Shown here: piece by piece, positions 18,506-25,487 of the stretch
How the letters are laid out: every line of letters starts with the position of its first letter
Numbering within the stretch: position 1 is the first letter of the stretch
DNA from: Actinomadura terrae
Lineage (GTDB): Bacteria; Actinomycetota; Actinomycetes; Streptosporangiales; Streptosporangiaceae
Direction of reading: 5' to 3'
DNA length: 64,000 nt
NCBI RefSeq assembly: GCF_022751215.1
Contig: NZ_JAICDG010000001.1
Coordinates: 1,860,001-1,924,000, forward strand
Notes under the pieces: generated by a model
Seen by the model: the letters and a program-made list of their open reading frames with translations, nothing else
Databases searched by the model: none
Told to the model about the DNA's origin: nothing
Program-made: the position numbers and the translations under genes

Positions 18506-19095
18506 GGCGCGATCCGGATCGTCCGCACCATCGCCTCGACCTGCGCCGCCGCCCGCCGGTACGCCTCGGGCGGGCCCCACGCCGTCACGGTGGCGCCGAG
18601 GGTGTCGCGGGCGAACACCGTGGCGGTCCCGGCGCCGCCGTCCCCGGCGAGGCGGCCGGTCAGCCCGCGCAGCCCGTGCGGGGTCGTGATCGTGGAAGGC
18701 CCGGCGCGCAGCCGCGCCGTCCCGCGCACCGACACGATCCGCCCCAGCCCGTCCCAGAGCGCGCTGGCGTCCAGGGGCGACAGCGGGACGACCACGCTGA
18801 CGTCGAGGACGACCTCGTCCCTGGTCAGCTCCGCGCCGCTGCCGAGCGCCGAGCGGTCCTCATCGAGCGCCCAGCCCGCCGCGACCACCGTGAACGACAC
18901 CGGGCGCTGGCCGCCGCGCGCCGTCCCGATCGACAGCACCGTCCCCGGCCTGACCGGCCGCTCCCCGTCGCCCAGCGCCGCGTCCAGCAGCGGCAGCCCC
19001 GCCCCGAGGACGAGTAACACGAGCGCCACGAGACCGGTGCCCCACCATCTGACCCGCCCCACGTGGCCCCCCGGAATGCCATGGAATCCGGACAT
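18502..19095 (-). CDS. Membrane-anchored extracytoplasmic protein of unknown function
   Basis: A 197-residue protein with one N-terminal membrane helix (WWGTGLVALVLLVLGAGLPL, about residues 17-37) and a soluble domain outside the membrane of about 150 residues that ends in a helix (YRRAAAQVEAMVRTIRIAP). I do not recognise the family. The ATG at 19095 has a GGGGGC purine run before it; a start seven codons upstream is possible. It is translationally coupled to the PrsW-like protease (GTGA), so the two probably act together: this protein could be a partner or substrate, which is inference. Confidence 0.6.
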   Translation of the reverse strand: MSGFHGIPGGHVGRVRWWGTGLVALVLLVLGAGLPLLDAALGDGERPVRPGTVLSIGTARGGQRPVSFTVVAAGWALDEDRSALGSGAELTRDEVVLDVSVVVPLSPLDASALWDGLGRIVSVRGTARLRAGPSTITTPHGLRGLTGRLAGDGGAGTATVFARDTLGATVTAWGPPEAYRRAAAQVEAMVRTIRIAP

Positions 19096-19122
19096 GCCCC
19101 CAGGACCAGGGCCCAAACGGCA

Positions 19123-19908
19123 TCAACCCCAGTGGCGGGGGCGCCCCAGGGCGTCCGGCAGGCGGGTCGCCGCGTCTCCCACCGCCGCGTCGACCTGCGC
19201 CTGCGTCAGGAACAGGGCGCCCCGCAGGTCGGCCCCGCGCAGATCGGCGCCCCGCAGATCGGCGCCGGTCAGGTCCGCCGTCCGCAGGTCGGCGCCGCGG
19301 AGGTCGGCCCCGATCAGGCGGGCGCCGCGCAGGCACGCGCCGCGCAGCTCGCCCGCGCTTGGCAGCGGCTGCCCCGCAAGGTCGGCACCGCGCAGGTTCG
19401 CGCCGCCCGGCCCGCGCGCCAGCTCGCTCGACCGCAGCAGCAGCGGGTTGAGCTCCTCGCGCAGCCGCGCCACGTCCACCGCGACCACCTCGTCGGGCGT
19501 GCCCCGCGTGAGCAGCTCGACGCGCTCCACCGCCCGCCGCAGCTCTCCGTGGACGGGACGCGCCGGGGGCATCCCGAGCGCCTCCGTCAGGTACCACAGC
19601 AGCTCGTGCAGCCCCCGCATGACGGGGAACACGGCGAACATCTCCCGGGCGCCGCCCTGCCGCCAGTCGCGTCCGCCGAACGTCTCCTGCGACACCTTCT
19701 GACCCGCCCCGAAGCAGTCGAAGGCCGTGCAGCCCGGAAAGCCCAGCTCCCTCAGCTTCCCGTGGACGCCGCAGCGGAAGTCCGCCAGCAGGTTGCAGCA
19801 GGGTTCGCCCGCGTCCTTGGCGACCGCGAAGTCGGCGGACCGCGCGAACGGCAACGCCACACAGCACAGCCCGAAACAACGCGCGCAGTCGGCCTTCAGC
19901 CCCGGCAT
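19123..19908 (-). CDS. Cys-rich pentapeptide-repeat protein
   Basis: A 261-residue protein with two parts. The N-terminal 70 residues hold nine cysteines (C8, C11, C15, C16, C37, C38, C46, C60, C65) in CARCFGLCC and related clusters, which could bind a metal or Fe-S cluster. The C-terminal part (about 165-245) is a pentapeptide repeat of the A(D/N)LxG type (GADLRGADLRTADLTGADL), which folds as a right-handed beta helix. The ATG at 19908 opens directly into the Cys-rich domain; the longer in-frame ORF adds unconserved sequence. The combination is recurrent in actinobacteria but its role is not established. It lies 27 bases upstream of the membrane-anchored gene, so it probably heads that operon. 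Confidence 0.8.
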   Translation of the reverse strand: MPGLKADCARCFGLCCVALPFARSADFAVAKDAGEPCCNLLADFRCGVHGKLRELGFPGCTAFDCFGAGQKVSQETFGGRDWRQGGAREMFAVFPVMRGLHELLWYLTEALGMPPARPVHGELRRAVERVELLTRGTPDEVVAVDVARLREELNPLLLRSSELARGPGGANLRGADLAGQPLPSAGELRGACLRGARLIGADLRGADLRTADLTGADLRGADLRGADLRGALFLTQAQVDAAVGDAATRLPDALGRPRHWG

Positions 19909-20059
19909 CCGTCCCCTGTCCTGTGCCTTGTCGTCCCGGCTGTGTTCATGAAGCCCCGGCCCAGGGCAGCGCTGTGGCGGGCGCGGGATCGCTTCGCGGT
20001 GGCTCAGGCCGTGCTGGAACACACCCTAGGCGGGGGCACCGACAGCTCGGGACGCCGGT

Positions 20060-20770
20060 TCAGGCGGCGTCGTGGAAGACGAGGCCCAGCGTCCTGCGGT
20101 GGCCGGAGCGCACGACGCTGACCCCGTGCCGGACCGGCGACGCCGACCAGCCCCGCTTGGTCCGCACGGGCCGGTCCCGCGTCGTGAAGATCAGCCCGCG
20201 CCCCCGGGGCAGCGACATGGCCGTTCCCCGCGACTGGGCCCGCGCCCGCTGCTCCACCAGCAGGAACTCGCCGCCGCTGTAGTCGGCGCCCGCCTCGTCC
20301 AGGCCGATCACGACCTGGAGCGGGAACACCAGATCGCCGTAGGGATCGCGGTGCAGCGCGTTCCAGTCGTCCTGCCCGTACCGCAGCAGGATCGGGGTGG
20401 GCTTGACCTGGCCCGCCGCGTGGCACATGCCGAGCCACTCCTCCAGCGTGCCGGGCCAGGGCGCGGGACGTCCGAGCCGCTCGGCCCAGTCGCGCGCGAT
20501 CGGCAGCAGCCGTGGATACAGCGCGGCCCGCAGCTCCGCGACCGCCTCGGGGAACGGCTCGGCGAAGTACCGGTACTGCCCGGCGCCGAACCGGTAGCGC
20601 TCCATGTCGATGGTCGACCGGAAACGTCCCACCTCGTCATACAGTGCCGCGATATCAGCGCATTCGTCCTTGTCGAGGAGCGGCGGCGTCAGCGCGCAGC
20701 CGTAGGCGTCGACCTCCCGGGCGAGCGCCTCCCAGTCGCCCCGCGCGACCCTGTCCGCGTAGATGCTCAT
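20060..20770 (-). CDS. 2-oxoglutarate/Fe(II)-dependent oxygenase (COG3826-like)
   Basis: A 236-residue protein with a double-stranded beta-helix oxygenase domain. The iron triad is H140 and D142 (NALHRDPYGD) with H215 (SPVRHGVSVV), and an arginine in SGHRRTLGLVFHDA would bind 2-oxoglutarate. The layout fits the DUF2086/COG3826 group of Fe/2OG oxygenases, whose members sometimes lie near alkylation-repair genes; the substrate is not known. It is divergent from a PrmC-like methyltransferase (182 bases between starts). Confidence 0.8.
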   Translation of the reverse strand: MSIYADRVARGDWEALAREVDAYGCALTPPLLDKDECADIAALYDEVGRFRSTIDMERYRFGAGQYRYFAEPFPEAVAELRAALYPRLLPIARDWAERLGRPAPWPGTLEEWLGMCHAAGQVKPTPILLRYGQDDWNALHRDPYGDLVFPLQVVIGLDEAGADYSGGEFLLVEQRARAQSRGTAMSLPRGRGLIFTTRDRPVRTKRGWSASPVRHGVSVVRSGHRRTLGLVFHDAA

Positions 20771-20952
20771 GTCTCTCCAACACCGCCGGGCGCACCGGCG
20801 TTGCGCCCGCCGCGATAATGTTCATGAGTCGTTGGTGGATCTGCCGAGGAGGTGAGACCCGTTTCTGCCCGATCAGGCCGGGTGCTCCCGCCTCCACACC
20901 ACAGGGCCTAACGCCGCCCGGGGAGCGCCCAGACGCGTTCCGGAAGGCGCCC

Positions 20953-21741
20953 ATGTCATCATCACTTTTCGCATCCGTCGCCGCCAGGCTCCGCGCGGCG
21001 GGCTGCGTCTTCGCCGAGGACGAGGCGCGGCTGCTCCTCGACGCCGCCCGCACCCCGGACGAGCTGTCCGCCATGGTCGAGCGGCGGGCCGCTGGGCTGC
21101 CCCTCGAACACGTTCTCGGCTGGGCCGAGTTCGCGGGGCTGCGCGTGGCCGTGGAGCCCGGCGTCTTCGTGCCCCGGCGCCGTACCGAGTTCCTCGTCGA
21201 GCAGGCGGCGGCGCGCGCCCGCCGGGGCGGGGCGGACCGTCCCGTCGTCGTCGATCTGTGCTGCGGGACGGGCGCGCTCGGGCTGGCGCTCGCCGCGTCC
21301 CTGGACGGGTGCGAGCTGCACGCCGCCGACATCGAGGCGGCGGCGGTGCGGTGCGCCCGCCGCAACGTCGGCGCGTCCGGCCGCGTGTACGAGGGCGACC
21401 TGTACGAGCCGCTCCCGGCCACGCTGAAGGGGCGCGTCGACGTCCTGCTCGCCAACGTGCCCTACGTCCCGACCGGTGAGGTGGGTCTGCTGCCCGCCGA
21501 GGCCCGGGACCACGAGCCGCGCGTCGCGCTGGACGGCGGCGCGGACGGCCTGGAGGTGCTGCGCCGCGTCGCGGGCGAGGCGCCGGAGTGGCTCGCGCCC
21601 GGCGGACTCCTGTTGTTCGAGACGAGCGAGCGGCAGGTGCCGGAGGCGGTCGCGGTCGTGTCCGGCGGCGGGCTGTCCGCCGAGGTCGCGCGGCCGGACG
21701 AGGCGTACGCGACCGTCGTCATCGGTACGCGTCCCGGTTAG
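20953..21741 (+). CDS. PrmC/HemK-like protein N5-glutamine methyltransferase
   Basis: A 262-residue class I SAM methyltransferase. An N-terminal helical domain (about 1-85) with LPLEHVLGWAEFAGLRVAV is typical of PrmC proteins, followed by motif I DLCCGTGALGLALA and motif IV NVPYVP. In PrmC the motif IV is NPPY, which positions the glutamine of release factors; the NVPY variant is found in the actinobacterial paralog annotated as putative protein N5-glutamine methyltransferase. It may therefore modify another protein. The frame stays open upstream without conserved sequence, so the ATG at 20953 is taken. Confidence 0.85.
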   Translation: MSSSLFASVAARLRAAGCVFAEDEARLLLDAARTPDELSAMVERRAAGLPLEHVLGWAEFAGLRVAVEPGVFVPRRRTEFLVEQAAARARRGGADRPVVVDLCCGTGALGLALAASLDGCELHAADIEAAAVRCARRNVGASGRVYEGDLYEPLPATLKGRVDVLLANVPYVPTGEVGLLPAEARDHEPRVALDGGADGLEVLRRVAGEAPEWLAPGGLLLFETSERQVPEAVAVVSGGGLSAEVARPDEAYATVVIGTRPG

Positions 21742-21796
21742 AACCCGGTGTGGGGGTATGAGCTGGGTGACGGACCAACGAAGGAGTGAATGTCTC

Positions 21797-21946
21797 ATGC
21801 GCCGCATCACCGCAGCGCTCAACGCGATCATCGGCACAATCATCAGCGTCGTCACCCTGCCCTTCAGGGTGCTCGGCCGCCTGCTGACCCCCACGCGCGG
21901 CCGTCCCGCGCGCCGGTCGCGCCTCGGCCGTCGTCGGACCGTCTGA
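21797..21946 (+). CDS. LPFR-motif small protein
   Basis: A 49-residue protein: MRRITAALNAIIGTIISVVT, then the tetrapeptide LPFR, and a basic Arg-rich tail. One hydrophobic or amphipathic helix and a positively charged end suggest a small membrane-associated peptide. AAGGAG lies 10 bases before the ATG. Small LPFR proteins recur in Actinomadura-like genomes and have no known function. It is followed directly by a strong terminator and is separated from the methyltransferase by about 55 bases, so it may share that transcript. Confidence 0.75.
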   Translation: MRRITAALNAIIGTIISVVTLPFRVLGRLLTPTRGRPARRSRLGRRRTV

Positions 21947-21953
21947 CCGGTAG

Positions 21954-21989
21954 GTGAAAGGGGAGGGGCCTCGGCCCCTCCCCTTTCAC
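21954..21989 (+). terminator. Strong intrinsic terminator
   Basis: A 17-bp perfect stem (GTGAAAGGGGAGGGGCC and its complement) with a 2-base loop, seven bases after the LPFR gene stop. The A/T base of the stem also makes it functional in the reverse direction. Confidence 0.9.
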
Positions 21990-22096
21990 GTGGAACCGGT
22001 CGCGGCGACGCCACGTCATATGGCGAGAAAACCCATTGCCGCACAGGTCGATGTGGCGCACCATAGAGGTGTCGGTCCGAACGGAAGGGAGCCGAA

Positions 22097-22174
22097 GTGA
22101 AGAGCAAGCAGACGCAGACCTTCGGGTCTCGTTCCCAGGGCGGTCGATTCGCTCTCCAAGGCGACTCTGGATAG
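22097..22174 (+). CDS. Candidate 25-residue small ORF ahead of the tRNA cluster
   Basis: A GTG codon preceded by GGAAGGGAG at 6 bases opens a 25-codon frame ending at TAG 22172. The peptide starts MKSKQTQTFGSRSQ and ends GDSG; it is polar and basic with no hydrophobic helix. It is followed 20 bases later by a stable hairpin (22195-22221), which gives a complete small transcription unit. It is not annotated-size and could be a chance frame: the DNA also contains a AGACC-TTCG-GGTCT hairpin, so an RNA function is equally possible. Confidence 0.35.
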   Translation: MKSKQTQTFGSRSQGGRFALQGDSG

Positions 22175-22194
22175 GGCCACCGGGCTCCATCAGA

Positions 22195-22221
22195 GGCCGC
22201 CAGGGAGATATCCCGGCGGCC
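22195..22221 (+). terminator. Terminator-like hairpin
   Basis: GGCCGCC and GGCGGCC form a 7-bp stem extended after one bulged A by GGGA/TCCC, closed by a GATA loop, and followed by TTACT. It lies between the small ORF and the first tRNA-like sequence. A second 6-bp hairpin (GTCCGA-CAT-TCGGAC, 22230-22244) follows. Confidence 0.5.
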
Positions 22222-22264
22222 TTACTCATGTCCGACATTCGGACGACTCAACGACGCCACATTT

Positions 22265-22335
22265 GTCGCACAAGCCGAATGGTGAGGCACCTGGCTTCCA
22301 ACCAGGTGGACCGGGTTCGATTCCCGGGTGCGGCT
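22265..22335 (+). tRNA. tRNA-Gly(TCC)-like, atypical
   Basis: A 71-base cloverleaf can be drawn: acceptor GTCGCAC/GTGCGGC (7 bp with one G-T), a 3-bp D stem GCC/GGC, anticodon stem CCTGG/CCAGG with loop CTTCCAA (anticodon TCC, glycine), a 4-base variable loop, and T stem CCGGG/CCCGG with loop TTCGATT. The discriminator base is T, as in bacterial glycine tRNAs. Position 8 is A instead of the near-universal T and the D stem is short, so this may be a specialised or decaying tRNA. No CCA is encoded. Confidence 0.6.
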
Positions 22336-22342
22336 CTGGACT

Positions 22343-22409
22343 GGACCGGCGGGAGTAACGACCCCCGGCTGGTCCGCCTGTGCCCAGGCGGAACGGACGC
22401 CACCGTCCG
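22343..22409 (+). other. Three consecutive hairpins between tRNA-Gly and tRNA-Lys
   Basis: An imperfect long hairpin (GGACC at 22343 with GGTCC at 22371), CCGCCTG-TGCC-CAGGCGG (22374-22391) and CGGACG-CCAC-CGTCCG (22394-22409) follow each other almost without gaps. No T-arm or anticodon arm can be made, so this is not another tRNA. It may be a processed spacer or a structured RNA in the same transcript. Confidence 0.4.
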
Positions 22410-22421
22410 CCGGGGCACGAC

Positions 22422-22493
22422 GCCGCTCTCGTTCAACTGGGAGGACACCGGGCTCTTACCCCGGGTATAGAGGTTCGATCCCTCTGGGCGGCA
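22422..22493 (+). tRNA. tRNA-Lys(CTT)
   Basis: A 72-base cloverleaf: acceptor GCCGCTC/GGGCGGC, T at position 8, D stem GTTC/GGAC, anticodon stem CCGGG/CCCGG with loop CTCTTAC (anticodon CTT), variable loop of 4, T stem AGAGG/CCTCT with loop TTCGATC, discriminator A. All arms pair. The 3' CCA is not encoded. Confidence 0.88.
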
Positions 22494-22498
22494 CGCGA

Positions 22499-22569
22499 TG
22501 CTGGATCATCCAATGGCAGGATGCGTGATTCTGGATCACGTCATGCGGGTTCGAATCCTGCTCCAGCAG
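22499..22569 (+). tRNA. tRNA-Gln(CTG)
   Basis: A 71-base cloverleaf: acceptor TGCTGGA/TCCAGCA (the U1-A72 pair typical of glutamine tRNA), D stem ATCC/GGAT, anticodon stem CGTGA/TCACG with loop TTCTGGA (anticodon CTG), T stem GCGGG/CCTGC with loop TTCGAAT, discriminator G. It starts six bases after the tRNA-Lys end, so both are cut from one transcript. CCA is not encoded. Confidence 0.9.
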
Positions 22570-22646
22570 CGGCGGGGCCCGGTGGCGTGCCGGATCCCGG
22601 CGGCGGGGCGGCGGCGGTCTTGACGGGGTGCCGCCGCTCCGCATAT

Positions 22647-22670
22647 TTTGGCGTCCAAATATTTGCCGTC
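22647..22670. promoter_or_regulatory. Direct repeat TTTGGCGTC / TTTGCCGTC before the acyl-CoA dehydrogenase
   Basis: Two 9-base elements differing at one position, 15 bases apart, in the A/T-rich stretch 43-66 bases before the dehydrogenase start. The first overlaps an inverted element (TATTTTGG-CGT-CCAAATA). This is the most probable regulator-binding site for that gene; TetR-type control is common for fatty-acid genes but no regulator gene is adjacent. Confidence 0.4.
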
Positions 22671-22712
22671 AAAGTAATGCGGCCGGTGATCGCACGGCCA
22701 CGCGGAGGAACG

Positions 22713-23879
22713 ATGAGCGACCTTCCCACGTACGGGCTGTCGGAGGAGCAGGAGCTGCTGCGGGCGACGGTCCGGGAGCTGGCCGAGGCCAAGATCGCGC
22801 CGTTCGCGGCCGACGTGGACGAGGAGTCGCGGTTCCCGAGGGAGGCGCTCGACGCGCTGGTCGACAACGGGATGCACGCCGTCCACGTGCCCGAGTCCTA
22901 CGGCGGCGCGGGCGCGGACGCGCTGTCGGCGGTGCTGGTGATCGAGGAGGTGGCGCGCGTGTGCGCGTCCTCCTCACTGATCCCGGCGGTGAACAAGCTG
23001 GGCTCGGTGCCGGTGCTGCTGTCGGGCTCGGAGGAGCTGAAGCGGTGGTGCCTGCCCTCGCTCGCGGCGGGCGAGGCGATGTTCTCCTACGCGCTCTCGG
23101 AGGCGGACGCCGGGTCGGACGCGGCGGGCATGCGCACCCGCGCGGTGCGCGACGGCGACGCCTACGTGCTCGACGGCGTGAAGACCTGGATCACGAACGC
23201 GGGGGAGTCGCGGTTCTACACCGTCATGGCGGTGACGGACCCGAGCGCGGGCGCCCGGGGCATTTCCGCATTCGTCGTCGACCGCGACGACGAGGGCGTC
23301 TCGTTCGGCCCGAAGGAGCGCAAGCTCGGAATCAAGGGGTCGCCGACGCGGCAGGTGATCCTGGAGCGCGTGCGCGTTCCCGAATGGCGGCGGATCGGCT
23401 CCGAGGGGACGGGTTTCAAAACGGCGCTGGCCACTCTCGACCACACGCGCGTGACGATCGCCGCGCAGGCACTCGGAATCGCACAGGGCGCGCTGGATTT
23501 CGCGTTGGGATATGTCAAGGAACGCCGCCAGTTCGGCAAGCCGGTCTCCGACTTCCAGGGCGTCCAGTTCATGCTGGCGGACATGGCCATGCGGCTGGAG
23601 GGCGCGCGCCAGCTGACCTACCACGCGGCGGTGAAATCCGAGCGCGCCATGCGGGGAGAACGGATTCCCGACCTCACGCTCGTGTCGTCGGCGTGCAAGG
23701 CGCTGGCGTCGGACGTCGCGATGGACGTGACCACCGACGCGGTGCAGTTGCTCGGCGGCTACGGATACACGCGCGAGTTCCCGGTCGAGCGGATGATGCG
23801 CGACGCGAAGATCACGCAGATCTACGAGGGCACCAACCAGATCCAGCGAATGGTCATCGCCCGCCAGCTCCTCAAGTAA
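22713..23879 (+). CDS. Acyl-CoA dehydrogenase
   Basis: A 388-residue flavoprotein of the acyl-CoA dehydrogenase family, which introduces the alpha,beta double bond in acyl-CoA and passes electrons to ETF. The FAD/substrate signature YALSEADAGSDAAGMRTRA is present, and the C-terminal signature is QLLGGYGYTREFPVERMMRD; the catalytic glutamate is the E in QIYEGTNQIQRMVIAR (near residue 373). GGAGGA lies 5 bases before the ATG. Length and motifs suggest short-chain or branched-chain substrates. It stands alone after the tRNA cluster. Confidence 0.93.
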   Translation: MSDLPTYGLSEEQELLRATVRELAEAKIAPFAADVDEESRFPREALDALVDNGMHAVHVPESYGGAGADALSAVLVIEEVARVCASSSLIPAVNKLGSVPVLLSGSEELKRWCLPSLAAGEAMFSYALSEADAGSDAAGMRTRAVRDGDAYVLDGVKTWITNAGESRFYTVMAVTDPSAGARGISAFVVDRDDEGVSFGPKERKLGIKGSPTRQVILERVRVPEWRRIGSEGTGFKTALATLDHTRVTIAAQALGIAQGALDFALGYVKERRQFGKPVSDFQGVQFMLADMAMRLEGARQLTYHAAVKSERAMRGERIPDLTLVSSACKALASDVAMDVTTDAVQLLGGYGYTREFPVERMMRDAKITQIYEGTNQIQRMVIARQLLK

Positions 23880-23908
23880 CCGCACGGCCTGTCCTCAAGC
23901 CGTTCGCC

Positions 23909-24295
23909 TCACGAATCCGGGTGGCCGGGCCCTGCCGCGAGGTCTGCCGCAAGGTGTGCGGCGGTGTCGGCGAGGGCGCGGATGCGGGGGGTCTCGCGGG
24001 CGGTCGCCCAGATCAGGCCGATCGGCATCGGTGGCAGGTCGCGGATCGGGAGGAGCCTGAGGTCGTCGCGGGGGGCGAGCTGCGCCGTGTAGGCGTCGAC
24101 GCTCGGGTGGACGATGTGCCCGCGGGCGGCCGCGGCCGTGGCCACCCCGTAGGCGTCGTGCTCACCGAGGTCGTAGGTGCGGTGGATCGGCTTGCCCGAG
24201 GGAGTGGCCGACGGCACGAAACGGTCGAAGAGCGCACGCGGGAACCCGGGCAGGCGCGCGACGGTGCGGCGCCCGGCGAGGTCCTCGATCGACAC
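23909..24295 (-). pseudogene. LysR-family regulator, C-terminal remnant
   Basis: About 128 residues matching the second half of a LysR effector-binding domain (SIEDLAGRRTVARLPGF to PPMPIGLIWATARETPRIRA). The helix-turn-helix and the first half of the effector domain are missing. The coding frame runs straight into the truncated 5' side of an MFS gene on the other strand at about 24297-24310. The complete LysR gene would have been divergent from that transporter, so one deletion removed both 5' ends and the shared promoter region. The apparent GTG start at 24295 is only the first possible codon after the break. Confidence 0.75.
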
Positions 24296-24300
24296 CGATT

Positions 24301-25368
24301 GCCGCGCGGGCGGTGCAGGGCGTCGGCGGCGCGCTGCTCGTCCCGGGGTCGCTGGCCCTCGTCCAGGCCGCGTTCCACACCGATGACCGGGCGCGGGCGG
24401 TCGGCGCCTGGTCGGGCATGAGCGGGGTGGCGGGGGCGGCCGGTCCGCTGCTCGGCGGCGCGGTCGTCGATGCCGCGGGCTGGCGCTGGGTGTTCTGGAT
24501 CAACGTCCCGATCGCGGTCGTGGTGGCGGTGCTGATGCTCCGGCACGTCCCCGACGCCCGCGACGGGACGGCCGGGCGCGGCCGGCTCGATGTGACGGGG
24601 GCCGCCCTGGCGGCGCTCGGGCTCGGAGCCCTCACCTACAGCCTCACCGACGCGGCGGGCGGACGGCTGCCCGCCGCGGTGGTCGGCGTGCTCGCGATGG
24701 CCGCGTTCGTGCTGGTCGAGCGGCGCGCCGCGGCCCCGATGCTGCCGCTGGAGCTGTTCTCCGTCCGGGCGTTCAGCGCGGCGAACCTGGCGTCGTTCTG
24801 CCTCTACGGCGCGGTCGCCGGGATGTTCTTCCTGCTGCCCATGCAGCTTCAGATCACCACCGGCTACTCGCCGCTGGCCACCGGGACGGCGCTGCTGCCG
24901 ATCACCGCGGTCGTGCTCGTCCTGTCGCCGCGGACGGGGACGCTCGTCACCCGCGTCGGTCCCCGCGTCCCCCTGGTGGCCGGCTCCGTGACCTGCGCGG
25001 TCGCGGCCTTGCTCGCGGTACGGGTCGGCCCGGACTCCTCCTACCTCACCGACGTGCTGCCGGTCGTCCTCGCCGCGGGCCTCGGCATCTCGGCGGTCAC
25101 CGCGCCGATCAGCGTCACCGTGCTCTCCGCCGTCCCCGACGGCCGCGCGGGCATCGCCAGCGGCGTCAACAACGGGGTCGCCCGCGCGGCCGGGCTGCTG
25201 GTCGTGGCCGCGCTGCCGCTGCTGGCGAACCTCCCCCAGGACGCGACCCACGCTCCGGAGGCGCTGAGCCGGGGATTCGACGTGAGCATGCTGGTGTGCG
25301 CCGGGCTGTACCTCCTCGGCGGCGTGGTGGCCTGGTTCGGGACGGCGCGCTCCAGCCGACGCGGCTGA
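24301..25368 (+). pseudogene. DHA2-type MFS transporter lacking its N-terminal helices
   Basis: The frame begins abruptly at AARAVQGVGGALLVPGSLAL, which is the helix 4 motif of DHA2 exporters, so about the first 110 residues (roughly helices 1-3 and the GRLGDRxGRR loop) are absent. The remainder, some 350 residues, is intact to TGA 25368 and includes the antiporter motif AGAAGPLLGGAVVDAAGWRW. Without helices 1-3 it is unlikely to transport. A GTG at 24313 could start translation but has no good ribosome-binding site. The break coincides with that of the adjacent LysR remnant. Confidence 0.75.
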
Positions 25369-25400
25369 CCGTCCCGCCACCGGCTCGACGAAGGCCGACC

Positions 25401-25440
25401 GGCTGTGGCGACAGGCCCCGAAACGCCTGTCGCCACGGCC
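25401..25440 (+). terminator. Terminator between the MFS remnant and the methyltransferase
   Basis: A 16-bp stem (GGCTGTGGCGACAGGC with GCCTGTCGCCACGGCC, one T-G pair) around an 8-base loop, 33 bases after the MFS stop. Confidence 0.8.
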
Positions 25441-25487
25441 GTTTCCGCGCCAGGATGGGGGAGCGTCGGCGGAGGAGGGGAGCGCGC

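Noticed and set aside
22097..22165. A possible extra tRNA before tRNA-Gly (a TTCG loop and a GTCGATT-type T loop).
   Set aside because: The T stem has a G-T pair and no matching acceptor strand exists upstream; the TTCG loop is only four bases.
22422..22569. Integration site (att) of a mobile element at the tRNA 3' end.
   Set aside because: No integrase gene and no second copy of the tRNA-Gln 3' end were seen within the window.
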